Translations under genes and position numbers: made by a program
Part shown: positions 27,747 to 36,049 of the stretch, piece by piece
Numbering within the stretch: the stretch's first letter is position 1
Layout of the letters: each line of letters starts with the position of its first letter
Notes under the pieces: model-generated
The model's database searches: none
The model's input: the letters and a program-made list of their open reading frames with translations, nothing else
Told to the model about the DNA's origin: nothing
Source: Sphingopyxis sp.
GTDB taxonomy: Bacteria; Pseudomonadota; Alphaproteobacteria; Sphingomonadales; Sphingomonadaceae
Reading direction: 5' to 3'
Assembly: GCA_030145715.1 (NCBI GenBank)
Contig: JAIXHQ010000003.1
Location: forward strand, 117,210-181,209
DNA: 64,000 bases

Positions 27747-28948
27747 TGAACGCCCCCGCCCTCCCCATGGCGACCCCGGCGATGCCCGCGGGCTTTGCCG
27801 CCTTCCTCGCCAATATCGGGCAGATGCCCGCCGACGGCGGCGAAAGCGCCGGTTTCGACCAGTTGCTTGCCGCCGCGCCGTTCAATGCCACCGCGATGGC
27901 CAAGGCGGGGCCCGCCCTACCCGTCGGCACCAGCGCGCCCGCTGCCGACACCGCGCCTGCCGATGGCGTTCCGGTCGTTGCCGAACCGGCGATCGAGGGC
28001 CCGGTAACGACCGCTCCCGCCGGAAAAGCACCCGCCGCAAAGCCCGACATATCGGGCACGATGCCGGCCGCAGAGATTGCCGCGAACCTGTTGATCGCAT
28101 TGAGCGGCGCGATCCCCGGCAATGGACCGGTGGGGGCCAAGCCCGCACCGGCGACGCCGACGGTTGACGATGGCGCCGAGGCCGCCGACGCGGGCGAGGC
28201 CCCGGTGGCCGGTCCCGCCGCGGGCTGGACCGCGATCATGGCGATCGCCGCCCCCACCGTCGCCCCCGCCGCCACAGCCAAGGCCGCGAAGCCCGGCGAG
28301 ACCCCGGCGGCGACCGCTGATGCGGGCGATCGCGCCCCAGCGATGCCGGTCACGGCGCGGCCGCGCGATGCCGCATTGCCGATGCCGCTTTTGGCGGGCA
28401 GCGAGCCACCGGCCGCCAGGCCCGCCGAAGCCGCGCCGTCGATGACGGTCCTCTTCACCCCCGCCCCGGCCCAAGGCACCGCGCAGATCGCCGACGCCGC
28501 CGGGCCCGCGCGGATCGCCGAACGAGTGCTGGACATGGACAGCGACGGCGCGTGGATCGACCAGCTCGCCCGCGACATCGCCGCCACCAAATCCGACAAT
28601 GGCGACATCAGCTTTCGCCTCATGCCCCGCCACCTTGGCCGGCTGGATGTCGCGATGCGCATGGGTGACGAGGGCATGTCGCTGAAGCTGGATGCCCAGC
28701 ACGAAGCCGCCGCGACAATCGTCACCGCCGCGCAGCCGCGGCTGGTCGACGACCTGCGCCAACAGGGCGTCCGCGTATCGGGCACCGAAGTGACCGTCAC
28801 CCCCGGTGATGCCGGTCGCCAGTCGCAGGGCCAGGGTCAGGGCCGCGCTGGCGCGACCGACACCGCCCATCTTATCGAAACCGCCACCGAGCGCGCCGAG
28901 CCGCGCGAGCAAAGCCGCGCCGCCGACCGCCGCGGCCGCTTTGCCTGA
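27743..28948 (+). CDS. fliK: FliK, hook-length control protein
   Basis: 401 residues. A long Ala/Pro-rich low-complexity N-terminal two thirds (the ruler) is followed by the conserved C-terminal switch domain (ISFRLMPRHLGRLDVAMRMG; LVDDLRQQGVRVSGTEVTV, about 290-350). Exported molecular ruler that measures the hook and flips FlhB specificity. The first of two tandem ATGs overlaps the fliJ stop. Interesting in view of the short FlgE here. Confidence 0.88.
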   Translation: MMNAPALPMATPAMPAGFAAFLANIGQMPADGGESAGFDQLLAAAPFNATAMAKAGPALPVGTSAPAADTAPADGVPVVAEPAIEGPVTTAPAGKAPAAKPDISGTMPAAEIAANLLIALSGAIPGNGPVGAKPAPATPTVDDGAEAADAGEAPVAGPAAGWTAIMAIAAPTVAPAATAKAAKPGETPAATADAGDRAPAMPVTARPRDAALPMPLLAGSEPPAARPAEAAPSMTVLFTPAPAQGTAQIADAAGPARIAERVLDMDSDGAWIDQLARDIAATKSDNGDISFRLMPRHLGRLDVAMRMGDEGMSLKLDAQHEAAATIVTAAQPRLVDDLRQQGVRVSGTEVTVTPGDAGRQSQGQGQGRAGATDTAHLIETATERAEPREQSRAADRRGRFA

Positions 28949-28965
28949 CCAGAAAGGGTTCCGTC

Positions 28966-29574
28966 ATGACCAAGGATAAAAGCGAAGCCGAGCCCAAGAA
29001 GAAGGGCAAGTTCAAGAAACTGTTGCTGGTCGGGGTCGCCGCGATCGCGCTGATCGGCGCGGGCGCGGGGGCCGCCATCTATTTCGGCGCCCTGTCGGCA
29101 AAGGAAGCCAAGCCCGAGGATCATTATCCCAAGCTGGTCGAACGCGGCAACAAGGAAGAAGCGCCCGCCGCCGAGGGCGAAGGCGGCGGCGAGGCCCCGC
29201 TAAAGGTCGGCACGGTGTCGGTTCCGAACGACAGGTACAGGGTCGATCCCAAGAAATATGAGATCACCTATTATCCGATCACCGACGCCTTTACGACGAA
29301 CCTGGCCGACGGATCAGGCTTTTTACAGGTGGGCATCAGCCTTTCGACCTTTTATGACGGCAAGGTTATCAATAATATCAAACGGCAGGCTGTCCCGATC
29401 CGTTCGGTCGTGCTTATGGTGCTCGCCGAACAGGATCCGGCGTTGCTATCGTCATCGCAGGGCAAGCAACGGCTTCAGCGCCAGTTGACCGCCGCGATCA
29501 ACGACGTGCTGCGCGAGAAAGAAGGTTTTGGTGGTATCGACAATGTCTATTTTACGAGTCTGGTGATTCAGTGA
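28966..29574 (+). CDS. fliL: FliL, basal-body-associated membrane protein
   Basis: 202 residues. Cytosolic basic N-terminus (KKKGKFKK), one membrane segment (about 19-42), periplasmic domain with KYEITYYPITDAFTTNLADG and the C-terminal VYFTSLVIQ. Supports stator function at the motor. GAAAGGGTT lies upstream of ATG; overlaps the fliM GTG start. Confidence 0.9.
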   Translation: MTKDKSEAEPKKKGKFKKLLLVGVAAIALIGAGAGAAIYFGALSAKEAKPEDHYPKLVERGNKEEAPAAEGEGGGEAPLKVGTVSVPNDRYRVDPKKYEITYYPITDAFTTNLADGSGFLQVGISLSTFYDGKVINNIKRQAVPIRSVVLMVLAEQDPALLSSSQGKQRLQRQLTAAINDVLREKEGFGGIDNVYFTSLVIQ

Positions 29575-30509
29575 CCGCTGTCACGAAATCGGTAAAGGCC
29601 CTGAAGGCGCCGGCCGCTCCCTCCGCTCCGTCGGAGGATGCGAAGGCGTCGTTGCTGCTGCGCAAGGCGGAGGGCAGCTATGCCTTTCCCGCGCTTGACA
29701 GCGTGGCCAGCCAGTTTGCGCGCAGCCTGCGCGATCTGATCCGCGCGCTTGGTGCGCCAAAAATCCAGATCGAACGCACGGGCGCCGAACAGATGAGCTT
29801 TGCCGACTGGAGCGCGTCTGCCGCTCCCGCGATCTTTTGGCGCTATCACGCACCGCCGCTCAAGGGTCCGGTGCTGCTGGCCGGATCGCGGTCGCTGCTG
29901 CTTCAACTCGTCGATATTTTCTATGGCGGCCGCGGCCAGCTTGCCGCGGAACGCGAAGAGCTGACCGACGCCGAGGATCGTTTCGCCGCGCGCCTGGGCC
30001 GCGACATCGGGATGCAATTGGCCGCCGCCTGGCGCGACAAGATCGTCATCGAGCCCCAACTCGACTGCGTCACCGCCGATCCCGCGAAACTGGCGGCGGT
30101 CCGTGCCGACGACGAATTGTTCGTTCAGCGTTTCACGCTGCGCGGTGCGCCTTTTGACGGGCGGACGATCATGTGCGCCTATCCCGTCGCCGGGTTGCGC
30201 GGCGTCGCCGGCGACGAACTGCTGCCGGAAATGCAGAGCGCCAGCGCCGCCGACCCGGTATGGGCTGGGGCGTTGGACAAGGCGCTGCGCGACGTCCGGA
30301 TGCCCGTCCGATCGGTCCTCGCGCGCCCTGAAATCAGCCTCGTCAAGCTGCTGGGCCTCGAAGTCGGCGACATCATTCCGATTTCCATGCCGCGCCACGT
30401 CCCGGTAACCGTCGCCGGACGCAGCTTTGCGCTGGGCAGCATCGGCGAAGCCAATGGCAACGCGGCGATCATGATCGAACATATCGAAAAAGGACCCGAC
30501 AATGACTGA
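29571..30509 (+). CDS. fliM: FliM, motor switch protein lacking the N-terminal CheY-binding motif
   Basis: 312 residues. Middle CheC-like domain and C-terminal SpoA domain are recognisable (FYGGRGQLAAEREELTDAED; RFAARLGRDIGMQLAAAW; SLVKLLGLEVGDIIPISMPR; EHIEKG). Start is GTG at 29571 overlapping the fliL stop. The first 40 residues (MTAVTKSVKALKAPAAPSAP onward) are an Ala/Pro/Lys-rich tail; the LSQDEIDALL motif that binds phospho-CheY in most FliM proteins is not seen. Forms the C ring with FliG and FliN. Confidence 0.88.
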   Translation: MTAVTKSVKALKAPAAPSAPSEDAKASLLLRKAEGSYAFPALDSVASQFARSLRDLIRALGAPKIQIERTGAEQMSFADWSASAAPAIFWRYHAPPLKGPVLLAGSRSLLLQLVDIFYGGRGQLAAEREELTDAEDRFAARLGRDIGMQLAAAWRDKIVIEPQLDCVTADPAKLAAVRADDELFVQRFTLRGAPFDGRTIMCAYPVAGLRGVAGDELLPEMQSASAADPVWAGALDKALRDVRMPVRSVLARPEISLVKLLGLEVGDIIPISMPRHVPVTVAGRSFALGSIGEANGNAAIMIEHIEKGPDND

Positions 30510-30834
30510 CATCAGCGACGCCCCCAAGGCGCGCGCCGACCGGCGCGACAAGAGCATCGCCGCCGCGCCGAATTTCGACCTGCTCGCCGGCGTCTCGCTG
30601 CGCGTTTCGGTCGAGGTCGGATCGACGTCGATGACGCTTTCCGAACTGCTGGCGATCGACGAAGGCAGCGTGATCGAACTCGACCGCGCCGCGACGGACC
30701 TGCTCGACATCTATGCCAATGGCACGTTGATCGCGAAGGGCGAGATCGTCAGCGTCGATGGTCGCTATGGCATCCAGGTCGCCGAACTGGTCGCGCCCGC
30801 GCGCGGGCTTGAAGGCTTTGAGCGGAGAGGTTGA
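30502..30834 (+). CDS. fliN: FliN, motor switch protein
   Basis: 110 residues with the SpoA/FliN fold (LAGVSLRVSVEVGSTSMTLS; LLAIDEGSVIELDRAATDLL; VNG-like IYANGTLIAKGEIVSVDGRYGI). Lower C-ring component and docking site for FliH. Overlaps fliM by 8 bases and fliO by one base. Confidence 0.93.
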   Translation: MTDISDAPKARADRRDKSIAAAPNFDLLAGVSLRVSVEVGSTSMTLSELLAIDEGSVIELDRAATDLLDIYANGTLIAKGEIVSVDGRYGIQVAELVAPARGLEGFERRG

Positions 30835-31112
30835 TGCTCGAATATATTCTTCGCCTCCTTATCCTGCTGCCGCTGATCGGCGGCATGGCGTGGGGCAGCC
30901 TGTGGCTGTGGAAACGTGTCCAGATGGGTGTGCCGCTGGTTGGCGGGACCGCCAAGGCGCGGGCGATCGAGATGGTGGACGTGCTGCCGCTGGGCCCCGG
31001 ATCGAAACTCGCGGTCGTCGAATTCGCGGGGCAGCGCGTGCTGATCGCGGTATCGCGCAACGGCATCACGCGCATTGCCGACGACAGCCAGGGCGATTTC
31101 CATGCGGACTGA
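30834..31112 (+). CDS. fliO: FliO, flagellar biosynthesis membrane protein
   Basis: 92 residues; one N-terminal membrane segment (about 3-25) and a small cytosolic domain (VDVLPLGPGSKLAVVEFAGQ; RVLIAVSRNGITRI) typical of FliO/FliZ. Assists FliP ring assembly. Start ATG forms TGATG with the fliN stop; an in-frame TTG one codon earlier is less likely. Confidence 0.85.
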   Translation: MLEYILRLLILLPLIGGMAWGSLWLWKRVQMGVPLVGGTAKARAIEMVDVLPLGPGSKLAVVEFAGQRVLIAVSRNGITRIADDSQGDFHAD

Positions 31113-31872
31113 TCGCCGGCTCTGGCTGCGCGCCGCGGCGATCGCCGGTGGCACCGCGATGCTATGCGCCGCGCCCGCCGCCTATGCGCAGGCCGCCGAC
31201 GGCCTGAGCCGCGCGGTCGGGGAAATCGGCGGCGATGGCCGCCCGCTCAGCCTGTCGCTACAGATTCTCGTCCTGATGAGCCTGCTGACGGTTTTGCCGT
31301 CACTGCTCCTGATGATGACCAGTTTCACGCGCATCATCATCGTGCTGTCGATCCTGCGCCAGGCGCTGGGGCTGCAACAGACGCCGCCGAACCAGGTGCT
31401 GGTGGGGCTCAGCCTGTTTCTGTCGCTGTTCGTGATGCAACCGGTCATCAGCGAGGTGAACCGGGTCGCGATCGCCCCCTATGGCCAGGAACAGATCGAC
31501 ATTGGCGAGGCGGTGTCGCGTTCGGGCGTCGCGCTGCACGGTTTCATGATGAAACAGACGCGCAAGACCGACCTGATGATGTTCGCCAAGATCGCGAAGG
31601 CGCCAGCCTATGCCAGCCCCCGCGACGTGCCCTTTTCGATCCTGCTGCCCGCCTTCGTCACCAGCGAACTCAAGACCGCGTTCCAGATCGGCTTTCTGAT
31701 CTTTCTGCCCTTTCTCGTCATCGACCTGATCGTCGCGTCGGCGCTGATGTCTCTGGGTATGATGATGCTGTCGCCGACGATCATATCGATGCCGTTCAAA
31801 CTGCTGCTGTTCGTCCTCGTCGACGGCTGGGCGCTGACGATGGGATCGCTCGCCTCCTCCTTCGTCAGTTAG
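31102..31872 (+). CDS. fliP: FliP, export gate protein
   Basis: 256 residues. Cleavable signal peptide (RRLWLRAAAIAGG ... AAYAQA) and four membrane segments; conserved LLTVLPSLLLMMTSFTRIII, LSILRQALGLQQTPPNQVL, and the C-terminal MPFKLLLFVLVDGW. Forms the FliPQR gate. Start ATG 31102 overlaps the end of fliO; an earlier in-frame ATG (31075) would add nine residues before the signal. Confidence 0.95.
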   Translation: MRTDRRLWLRAAAIAGGTAMLCAAPAAYAQAADGLSRAVGEIGGDGRPLSLSLQILVLMSLLTVLPSLLLMMTSFTRIIIVLSILRQALGLQQTPPNQVLVGLSLFLSLFVMQPVISEVNRVAIAPYGQEQIDIGEAVSRSGVALHGFMMKQTRKTDLMMFAKIAKAPAYASPRDVPFSILLPAFVTSELKTAFQIGFLIFLPFLVIDLIVASALMSLGMMMLSPTIISMPFKLLLFVLVDGWALTMGSLASSFVS

Positions 31873-31882
31873 GGGGCGGTCA

Positions 31883-32152
31883 GTGGAAGCGGATTATTTC
31901 ATCGGAGTGGCCCAGCAGTCGCTGTGGATTCTCGCGCTGGCTTCGGCGCCGCTGCTGTTGCCGGTGCTGGTCATCGGCGTCCTGCTGGGGATGGTTCAGG
32001 CGGCGACGTCGATCAACGAACAGACGCTGACCTTTGTACCGAAACTGATCGTCGCCGCGATCTGCCTGGCGATTTTCGGTGGCAGCATCCTGGTGCTGCT
32101 GACCGATTTCACGCGCGAGATTTTCTCTCAGATCCCGGCGCTCGTCCGCTAA
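31883..32152 (+). CDS. fliQ: FliQ, export gate protein
   Basis: 89 residues, two membrane helices, family block QAATSINEQTLTFVPKLIV. Start is GTG at 31883 (GGGGGCGGTCA upstream). Part of the FliPQR export pore. Confidence 0.93.
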   Translation: MEADYFIGVAQQSLWILALASAPLLLPVLVIGVLLGMVQAATSINEQTLTFVPKLIVAAICLAIFGGSILVLLTDFTREIFSQIPALVR

Positions 32153-32156
32153 GGCG

Positions 32157-32936
32157 ATGAATCCGGCCGACATCCCGAATATCGAGGCGATGCTACAGCT
32201 CTGGATGCTGGGGATGATCCGTCCGGGTGCAGCCTTTATCGCCGCCCCGGTGTTCGGCGCGTCGAACGTGCCGGTGCAGTTGCGGCTGGTGATCGCGCTG
32301 GCAGTCGGTGTCCCGGCGGTCGCGGCATCGGGCATGACGCTTCCGGCAGAAGGCATCGTGTCAGTCCCCGGATTCCTGCTCGTCATCGGCGAAGTCATCA
32401 TCGGCGTGTCCATCGGTTTCGTCCTCCAGATGGGGCTCGCCGCCGCACTGTTGGCGGGTGAGGCGATCAGCAACGCGATGGGCCTGGGCTTTGCGTCGAT
32501 GGTCGATCCGCTGAGCGGCGCGTCGAGTTCGGCGATCGGCCAGTTTCTGTCGATGCTGGCGGTCGCGCTGTTCCTTGCCGCCGACGGCCATCTGGTCCTG
32601 ATCGGCATCATCGTCGACAGCTATGTCGCGCTGCCGCCCGGCAATGCCTTTCCTTCGTTCGATGCAATCGGCCGCCTGTTGCGGTTCGGCAGCCTGATGT
32701 TCGCCGCCGGGCTGACCATCGCGATGCCGGTCGGCTTTGTCCTGATCCTTGTCCAGGTCATCATGGGCGTGATCGGGCGGTCGGCGCCCGCGCTCAACCT
32801 GTTCGCGGTCGGCATCCCCGCGACGCTGCTCGCCGGGATCGTCCTGCTGGGCGTGGCAACCCCGGCGATGGCCGAAGCCATCGCCCGCATACTGTCCGAC
32901 GCGCTCGACGCCGCACGAATGATGGCCGGGATCTGA
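32157..32936 (+). CDS. fliR: FliR, export gate protein
   Basis: 259 residues, six predicted membrane segments, with MLGMIRPGAAFIAAPVFGAS, GLGFASMVDPLSGASSSAIG, and PALNLFAVGIPATLLAGIVL. Caps the FliPQR gate and contacts FlhB. Four bases downstream of fliQ. Confidence 0.95.
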   Translation: MNPADIPNIEAMLQLWMLGMIRPGAAFIAAPVFGASNVPVQLRLVIALAVGVPAVAASGMTLPAEGIVSVPGFLLVIGEVIIGVSIGFVLQMGLAAALLAGEAISNAMGLGFASMVDPLSGASSSAIGQFLSMLAVALFLAADGHLVLIGIIVDSYVALPPGNAFPSFDAIGRLLRFGSLMFAAGLTIAMPVGFVLILVQVIMGVIGRSAPALNLFAVGIPATLLAGIVLLGVATPAMAEAIARILSDALDAARMMAGI

Positions 32937-32940
32937 CGCG

Positions 32941-34080
32941 ATGAGCGGGGCGACCGAAAAGGACCAGAAAACCGAACAGCCGACGGCGAAAAAGCTGGCC
33001 GATTCGGCGCGTGAAGGCGATGTGCTGATTTCGCGCGAACTGGCGACCGCACTGATGATGCTGGCCGCCGCGGGATGGATCGTCGCCGCGGGCGGCTGGT
33101 TCGTACAGTCGGCGAGCGACCTAGTGCGCCGCGGCCTGACGCTGACGGCCGATGACGTCGCCGATTTCGCGCCTGCGGAGGCGCTGATGCGCAACGGGGT
33201 CGAAATATTGCTGCCGCTGGCCAGTCTGTTCGCGCTTGCGCTGGGCGCATCGATCGCCGGGCCCGCGTTGCTGGGATCGTTCGGATGGCGCGGCAAGGCG
33301 CTGCATTTCAAGGGCAACCGCCTGAACCCGATGAGCGGGCTGAAGCGCATGTTCGGGATGCAGGGCCTAACCGAACTGGGCAAGGCGCTGGCCAAGGTGC
33401 TGTTGCTGGGCACCATCGGTTACTGGCTTGTCGCGGACGGCCTGCCCGCGATCATGACGATGGCATCGACCGACCTGATGGCCGCGATCGGCCTGGCCGG
33501 AAAGGCGATCGGCCATGCGATGATGGTCCTTGCCGGCGGGCTGGTCGTGATCGCCCTGATCGACGTGCCGGTTCAATGGTTCCAGCGCAACCAGCGGCTG
33601 ATGATGAGCAAGCAGGAAGTGAAGGAGGAGATGCGCGAATCCGACGGCGCACCCGAACTGAAGCAGGCGCAGCGCCAGCGCGCGCACGAAATTCTGAGCG
33701 GATCGGCGCGCAAGGCCGTGTCCGAAGCAACGGTCGTGCTGACCAACCCCACGCATTTTTCCGTCGCGCTGCGTTATCGCCCGGGAACCGACGCGGCGCC
33801 AATGGTGGTGGCGCGCGGGCGCGGCGATGTCGCGCTGTCGATCCGCGAGCTGGCACGTGCCGCCCATGTCCCGCTGCTCGAATATCCGCAGTTGACCCGT
33901 GCGATCTATTTCACCGCCCGCGCGGGACGGACGATCCCCGAGGAGTTGTTCGTCGCGGTGGCTACCGTACTCGCCTTTGTCTTTCAACTCGAACGCGCAG
34001 TCGCCGATGGCATCGTCCAGCCGCCGGTCGATGTCCCGCCCTCGCACCGTTTCGATCCCGAAGGTCGCCGACAGGCTTAA
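32941..34080 (+). CDS. flhB: FlhB, export specificity switch
   Basis: 379 residues. N-terminal EKTEQPTAKKL-like (ATEKDQKTEQPTAKKLADSA), four membrane helices, and the cytosolic domain with autocleavage site NPTH at 269-272 (VVLTNPTHFSVALRY). Cleavage allows the FliK-dependent change from rod/hook to filament substrates. Its stop codon overlaps the -35 of the fliD promoter. Confidence 0.95.
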   Translation: MSGATEKDQKTEQPTAKKLADSAREGDVLISRELATALMMLAAAGWIVAAGGWFVQSASDLVRRGLTLTADDVADFAPAEALMRNGVEILLPLASLFALALGASIAGPALLGSFGWRGKALHFKGNRLNPMSGLKRMFGMQGLTELGKALAKVLLLGTIGYWLVADGLPAIMTMASTDLMAAIGLAGKAIGHAMMVLAGGLVVIALIDVPVQWFQRNQRLMMSKQEVKEEMRESDGAPELKQAQRQRAHEILSGSARKAVSEATVVLTNPTHFSVALRYRPGTDAAPMVVARGRGDVALSIRELARAAHVPLLEYPQLTRAIYFTARAGRTIPEELFVAVATVLAFVFQLERAVADGIVQPPVDVPPSHRFDPEGRRQA

Positions 34081-34103
34081 ACTTGTCCCCGCGCCGCCGT
34101 TAA
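34077..34103 (+). promoter_or_regulatory. Sigma-28-type promoter of fliD-fliS
   Basis: TTAAACTT-N11-GCCGTTAA. The TTAA overlaps the flhB stop. Only about 20 bases separate the -10 from the fliD ATG, leaving a very short leader that contains GAAGGA. Confidence 0.65.
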
Positions 34104-34124
34104 GGGGTTCGAAGGATATTTGCC

Positions 34125-35495
34125 ATGGTCAGTTCAATCGCCAACAGCCTGGGTTTCGGTTCGGGTATCGACGTCAAACAGCTTGTCACCGACCTGTCGA
34201 ATGCGTCGCGCGACCCCAAGGTCAAACGGATGACCGAGCTTACGCAAGCCAATCAGACGCGCATCAGCGCCATGGCGCAGGCGCGATCCGACCTCGACAA
34301 TTTTGCCGATTCTTTGAGCCAGATGGTCAGCGACGGCACCCTGCGCAGCACCCCGACGGTTTCGGACGACAGCGTGCTGACCGCCACCAGCCGCGCCGGC
34401 CTGTCCGCCGACAGTTTCGCCGCGACCGTCGTGGTGAACCAGCTTGCCCGCGCGCAGACCAATTATTCGGGCGTCGTGGCAGACCGCACCGCCGCCATCG
34501 GCACAGGGACGATGACGCTGACGGTCGGCGGCGTCGCCAAGACGATCACGATCGACGGCGCAAACAACAGCCTGGATGGCCTGGCCACCGCGATCAACGC
34601 CAGCGGCGCCGGCGTGACCGCGTCGATCATCGCCGACGAGGGCGGCCAGCGCCTTATCCTGAAAGGCCCCACCGGCGACGTCGGCGCCTTTTCGCTCACC
34701 GCCGATGCCGGAGCCGATCCGGGGCTGACCGCCTTTTCGACAGGCGGCGGCATGACGGTGGGACAGAGCGCCGCCAACGCCGAATTCACGATCGACGGGG
34801 TCGCGTTCAGCCGGGCAAGCAATATCATCGACGATGTCGTTCCCGGCATGTCGCTGACGCTGAAAAAGGCGGCGCCCGGACAGGGAGTCGACATCGGCGC
34901 GAGTCGCCCGCTCGACGTGATCAAGCAGACCGTCGGCGATTTCGTCTCCGTCTATAACCAGCTCAAGAAAAGCCTGACCGCCGCGTCGAACATATCGGGC
35001 GCGGGGACCTCGCTGCGCGAACTGGAGCGCGAGCTTGGAAACCTGGTGAACAAGGTGCTGTCGAGCAACGGGACGATCAACAAGCTGTCCGACATCGGCA
35101 TTTCCACGACGAAAGAGGGCTTGCTGGCCGTCGACAACGCAAAGCTCGACAAGGTGCTCGCCAGCGATGCGGGCGCGGTCGAAGCCCTGTTCAACCCGCG
35201 CCGCGATGGAACGCGCACCGAGGCGACGGATCCGGGCATCGCCTTCGCGCTCGACGCGATCCGCGACAAGGCGGTCGGCGCCAATGGCGCGATCGATCGC
35301 GTGTCGAAATCGCTCGACGCCAAAAAAGGCGATCTAGCCGACCAGCTTCAAAAGATCGAGGACCGCGAAGCCGCCTATAAAAAGCGGCTCGAAAAACAAT
35401 ATGGCTCGCTCGAAACGCGGCTGGCGTCGTTCAAGGCGACGCAGACCTATCTCGAACAACAGATCAAACTCTGGTCGAACCAGGGCAATAATTGA
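34125..35495 (+). CDS. fliD: FliD, filament cap (hook-associated protein 2)
   Basis: 456 residues. N-terminal GFGSGIDVKQLVTDLSNASR, central domains with VVNQLARAQTNYSG and TITIDGANNSLDGLATAINA, C-terminal coiled coil (DQLQKIEDREAAYKKRLEKQ; TYLEQQIKLWS). Caps the growing filament. Own sigma-28-type promoter; fliS follows directly. Confidence 0.93.
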   Translation: MVSSIANSLGFGSGIDVKQLVTDLSNASRDPKVKRMTELTQANQTRISAMAQARSDLDNFADSLSQMVSDGTLRSTPTVSDDSVLTATSRAGLSADSFAATVVVNQLARAQTNYSGVVADRTAAIGTGTMTLTVGGVAKTITIDGANNSLDGLATAINASGAGVTASIIADEGGQRLILKGPTGDVGAFSLTADAGADPGLTAFSTGGGMTVGQSAANAEFTIDGVAFSRASNIIDDVVPGMSLTLKKAAPGQGVDIGASRPLDVIKQTVGDFVSVYNQLKKSLTAASNISGAGTSLRELERELGNLVNKVLSSNGTINKLSDIGISTTKEGLLAVDNAKLDKVLASDAGAVEALFNPRRDGTRTEATDPGIAFALDAIRDKAVGANGAIDRVSKSLDAKKGDLADQLQKIEDREAAYKKRLEKQYGSLETRLASFKATQTYLEQQIKLWSNQGNN

Positions 35496-35506
35496 GGACC
35501 GTCGCC

Positions 35507-35896
35507 GTGACCGCCACCGCCTCGACCGTCCGGGCGACCGGACTGTATCGCCGCTTGCAGGCCGAAAGCCGCGCCGCGGCCGCCGACCCCGTCGAACTGG
35601 TCACCATGCTGTATGACGAACTGGAAACCGCCGTCGGCGTCCTGGCCGCGATGATCCGGCAGGGCCAGCGCGTTTCGGCGACCGAACCCGCGCATCGCGC
35701 CCGCGCGATCCTGATCGGGCTCGACGTCAATCTGGACCGCGACAAGGGCGGCGACGTCGCCACTGCATTGTCACGCGTCTATCGCAGCATGCGCCGCAAG
35801 CTGGACGACGCCGTCGCAGCGAACAGCGCCGAGGGACTGACGGAATTGCTTGAGGGCATTTTGACGATCAGTTCGGCCTGGCGCCAACTGCGCTAA
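35507..35896 (+). CDS. fliS: FliS, flagellin export chaperone
   Basis: 129 residues from the GTG at 35507, which has GAGG nine bases upstream; a TTG at 35492 overlapping the fliD stop would add five residues. Helical-bundle family features: PVELVTMLYDELETAVGVLA, ARAILIGLDVNLDRDKGGDV, LYRSM-like RVYRSMRRKL. Binds unfolded flagellin in the cytosol and prevents early polymerisation. Cotranscribed with fliD. Confidence 0.88.
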   Translation: MTATASTVRATGLYRRLQAESRAAAADPVELVTMLYDELETAVGVLAAMIRQGQRVSATEPAHRARAILIGLDVNLDRDKGGDVATALSRVYRSMRRKLDDAVAANSAEGLTELLEGILTISSAWRQLR

Positions 35897-36049
35897 ATTT
35901 TCCGTTTCTCCCGCGCTGGCGGGCCGTTGCTATTCTATCCGGATGCGCAGATGGGACCCGGCCGCCCAGGGTGGGGGCGGGCGACCGGGCGAGCGAGGGC
36001 GGACCAGAGCCCCCGTTTCAGCGTTGATGAAATCTGTTTCGCGGGCCGA

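Noticed and set aside
35910..35923. CCCGC-GCTG-GCGGG hairpin after fliS as a terminator
   Set aside because: The stem is only five pairs and no T-run follows on either strand.
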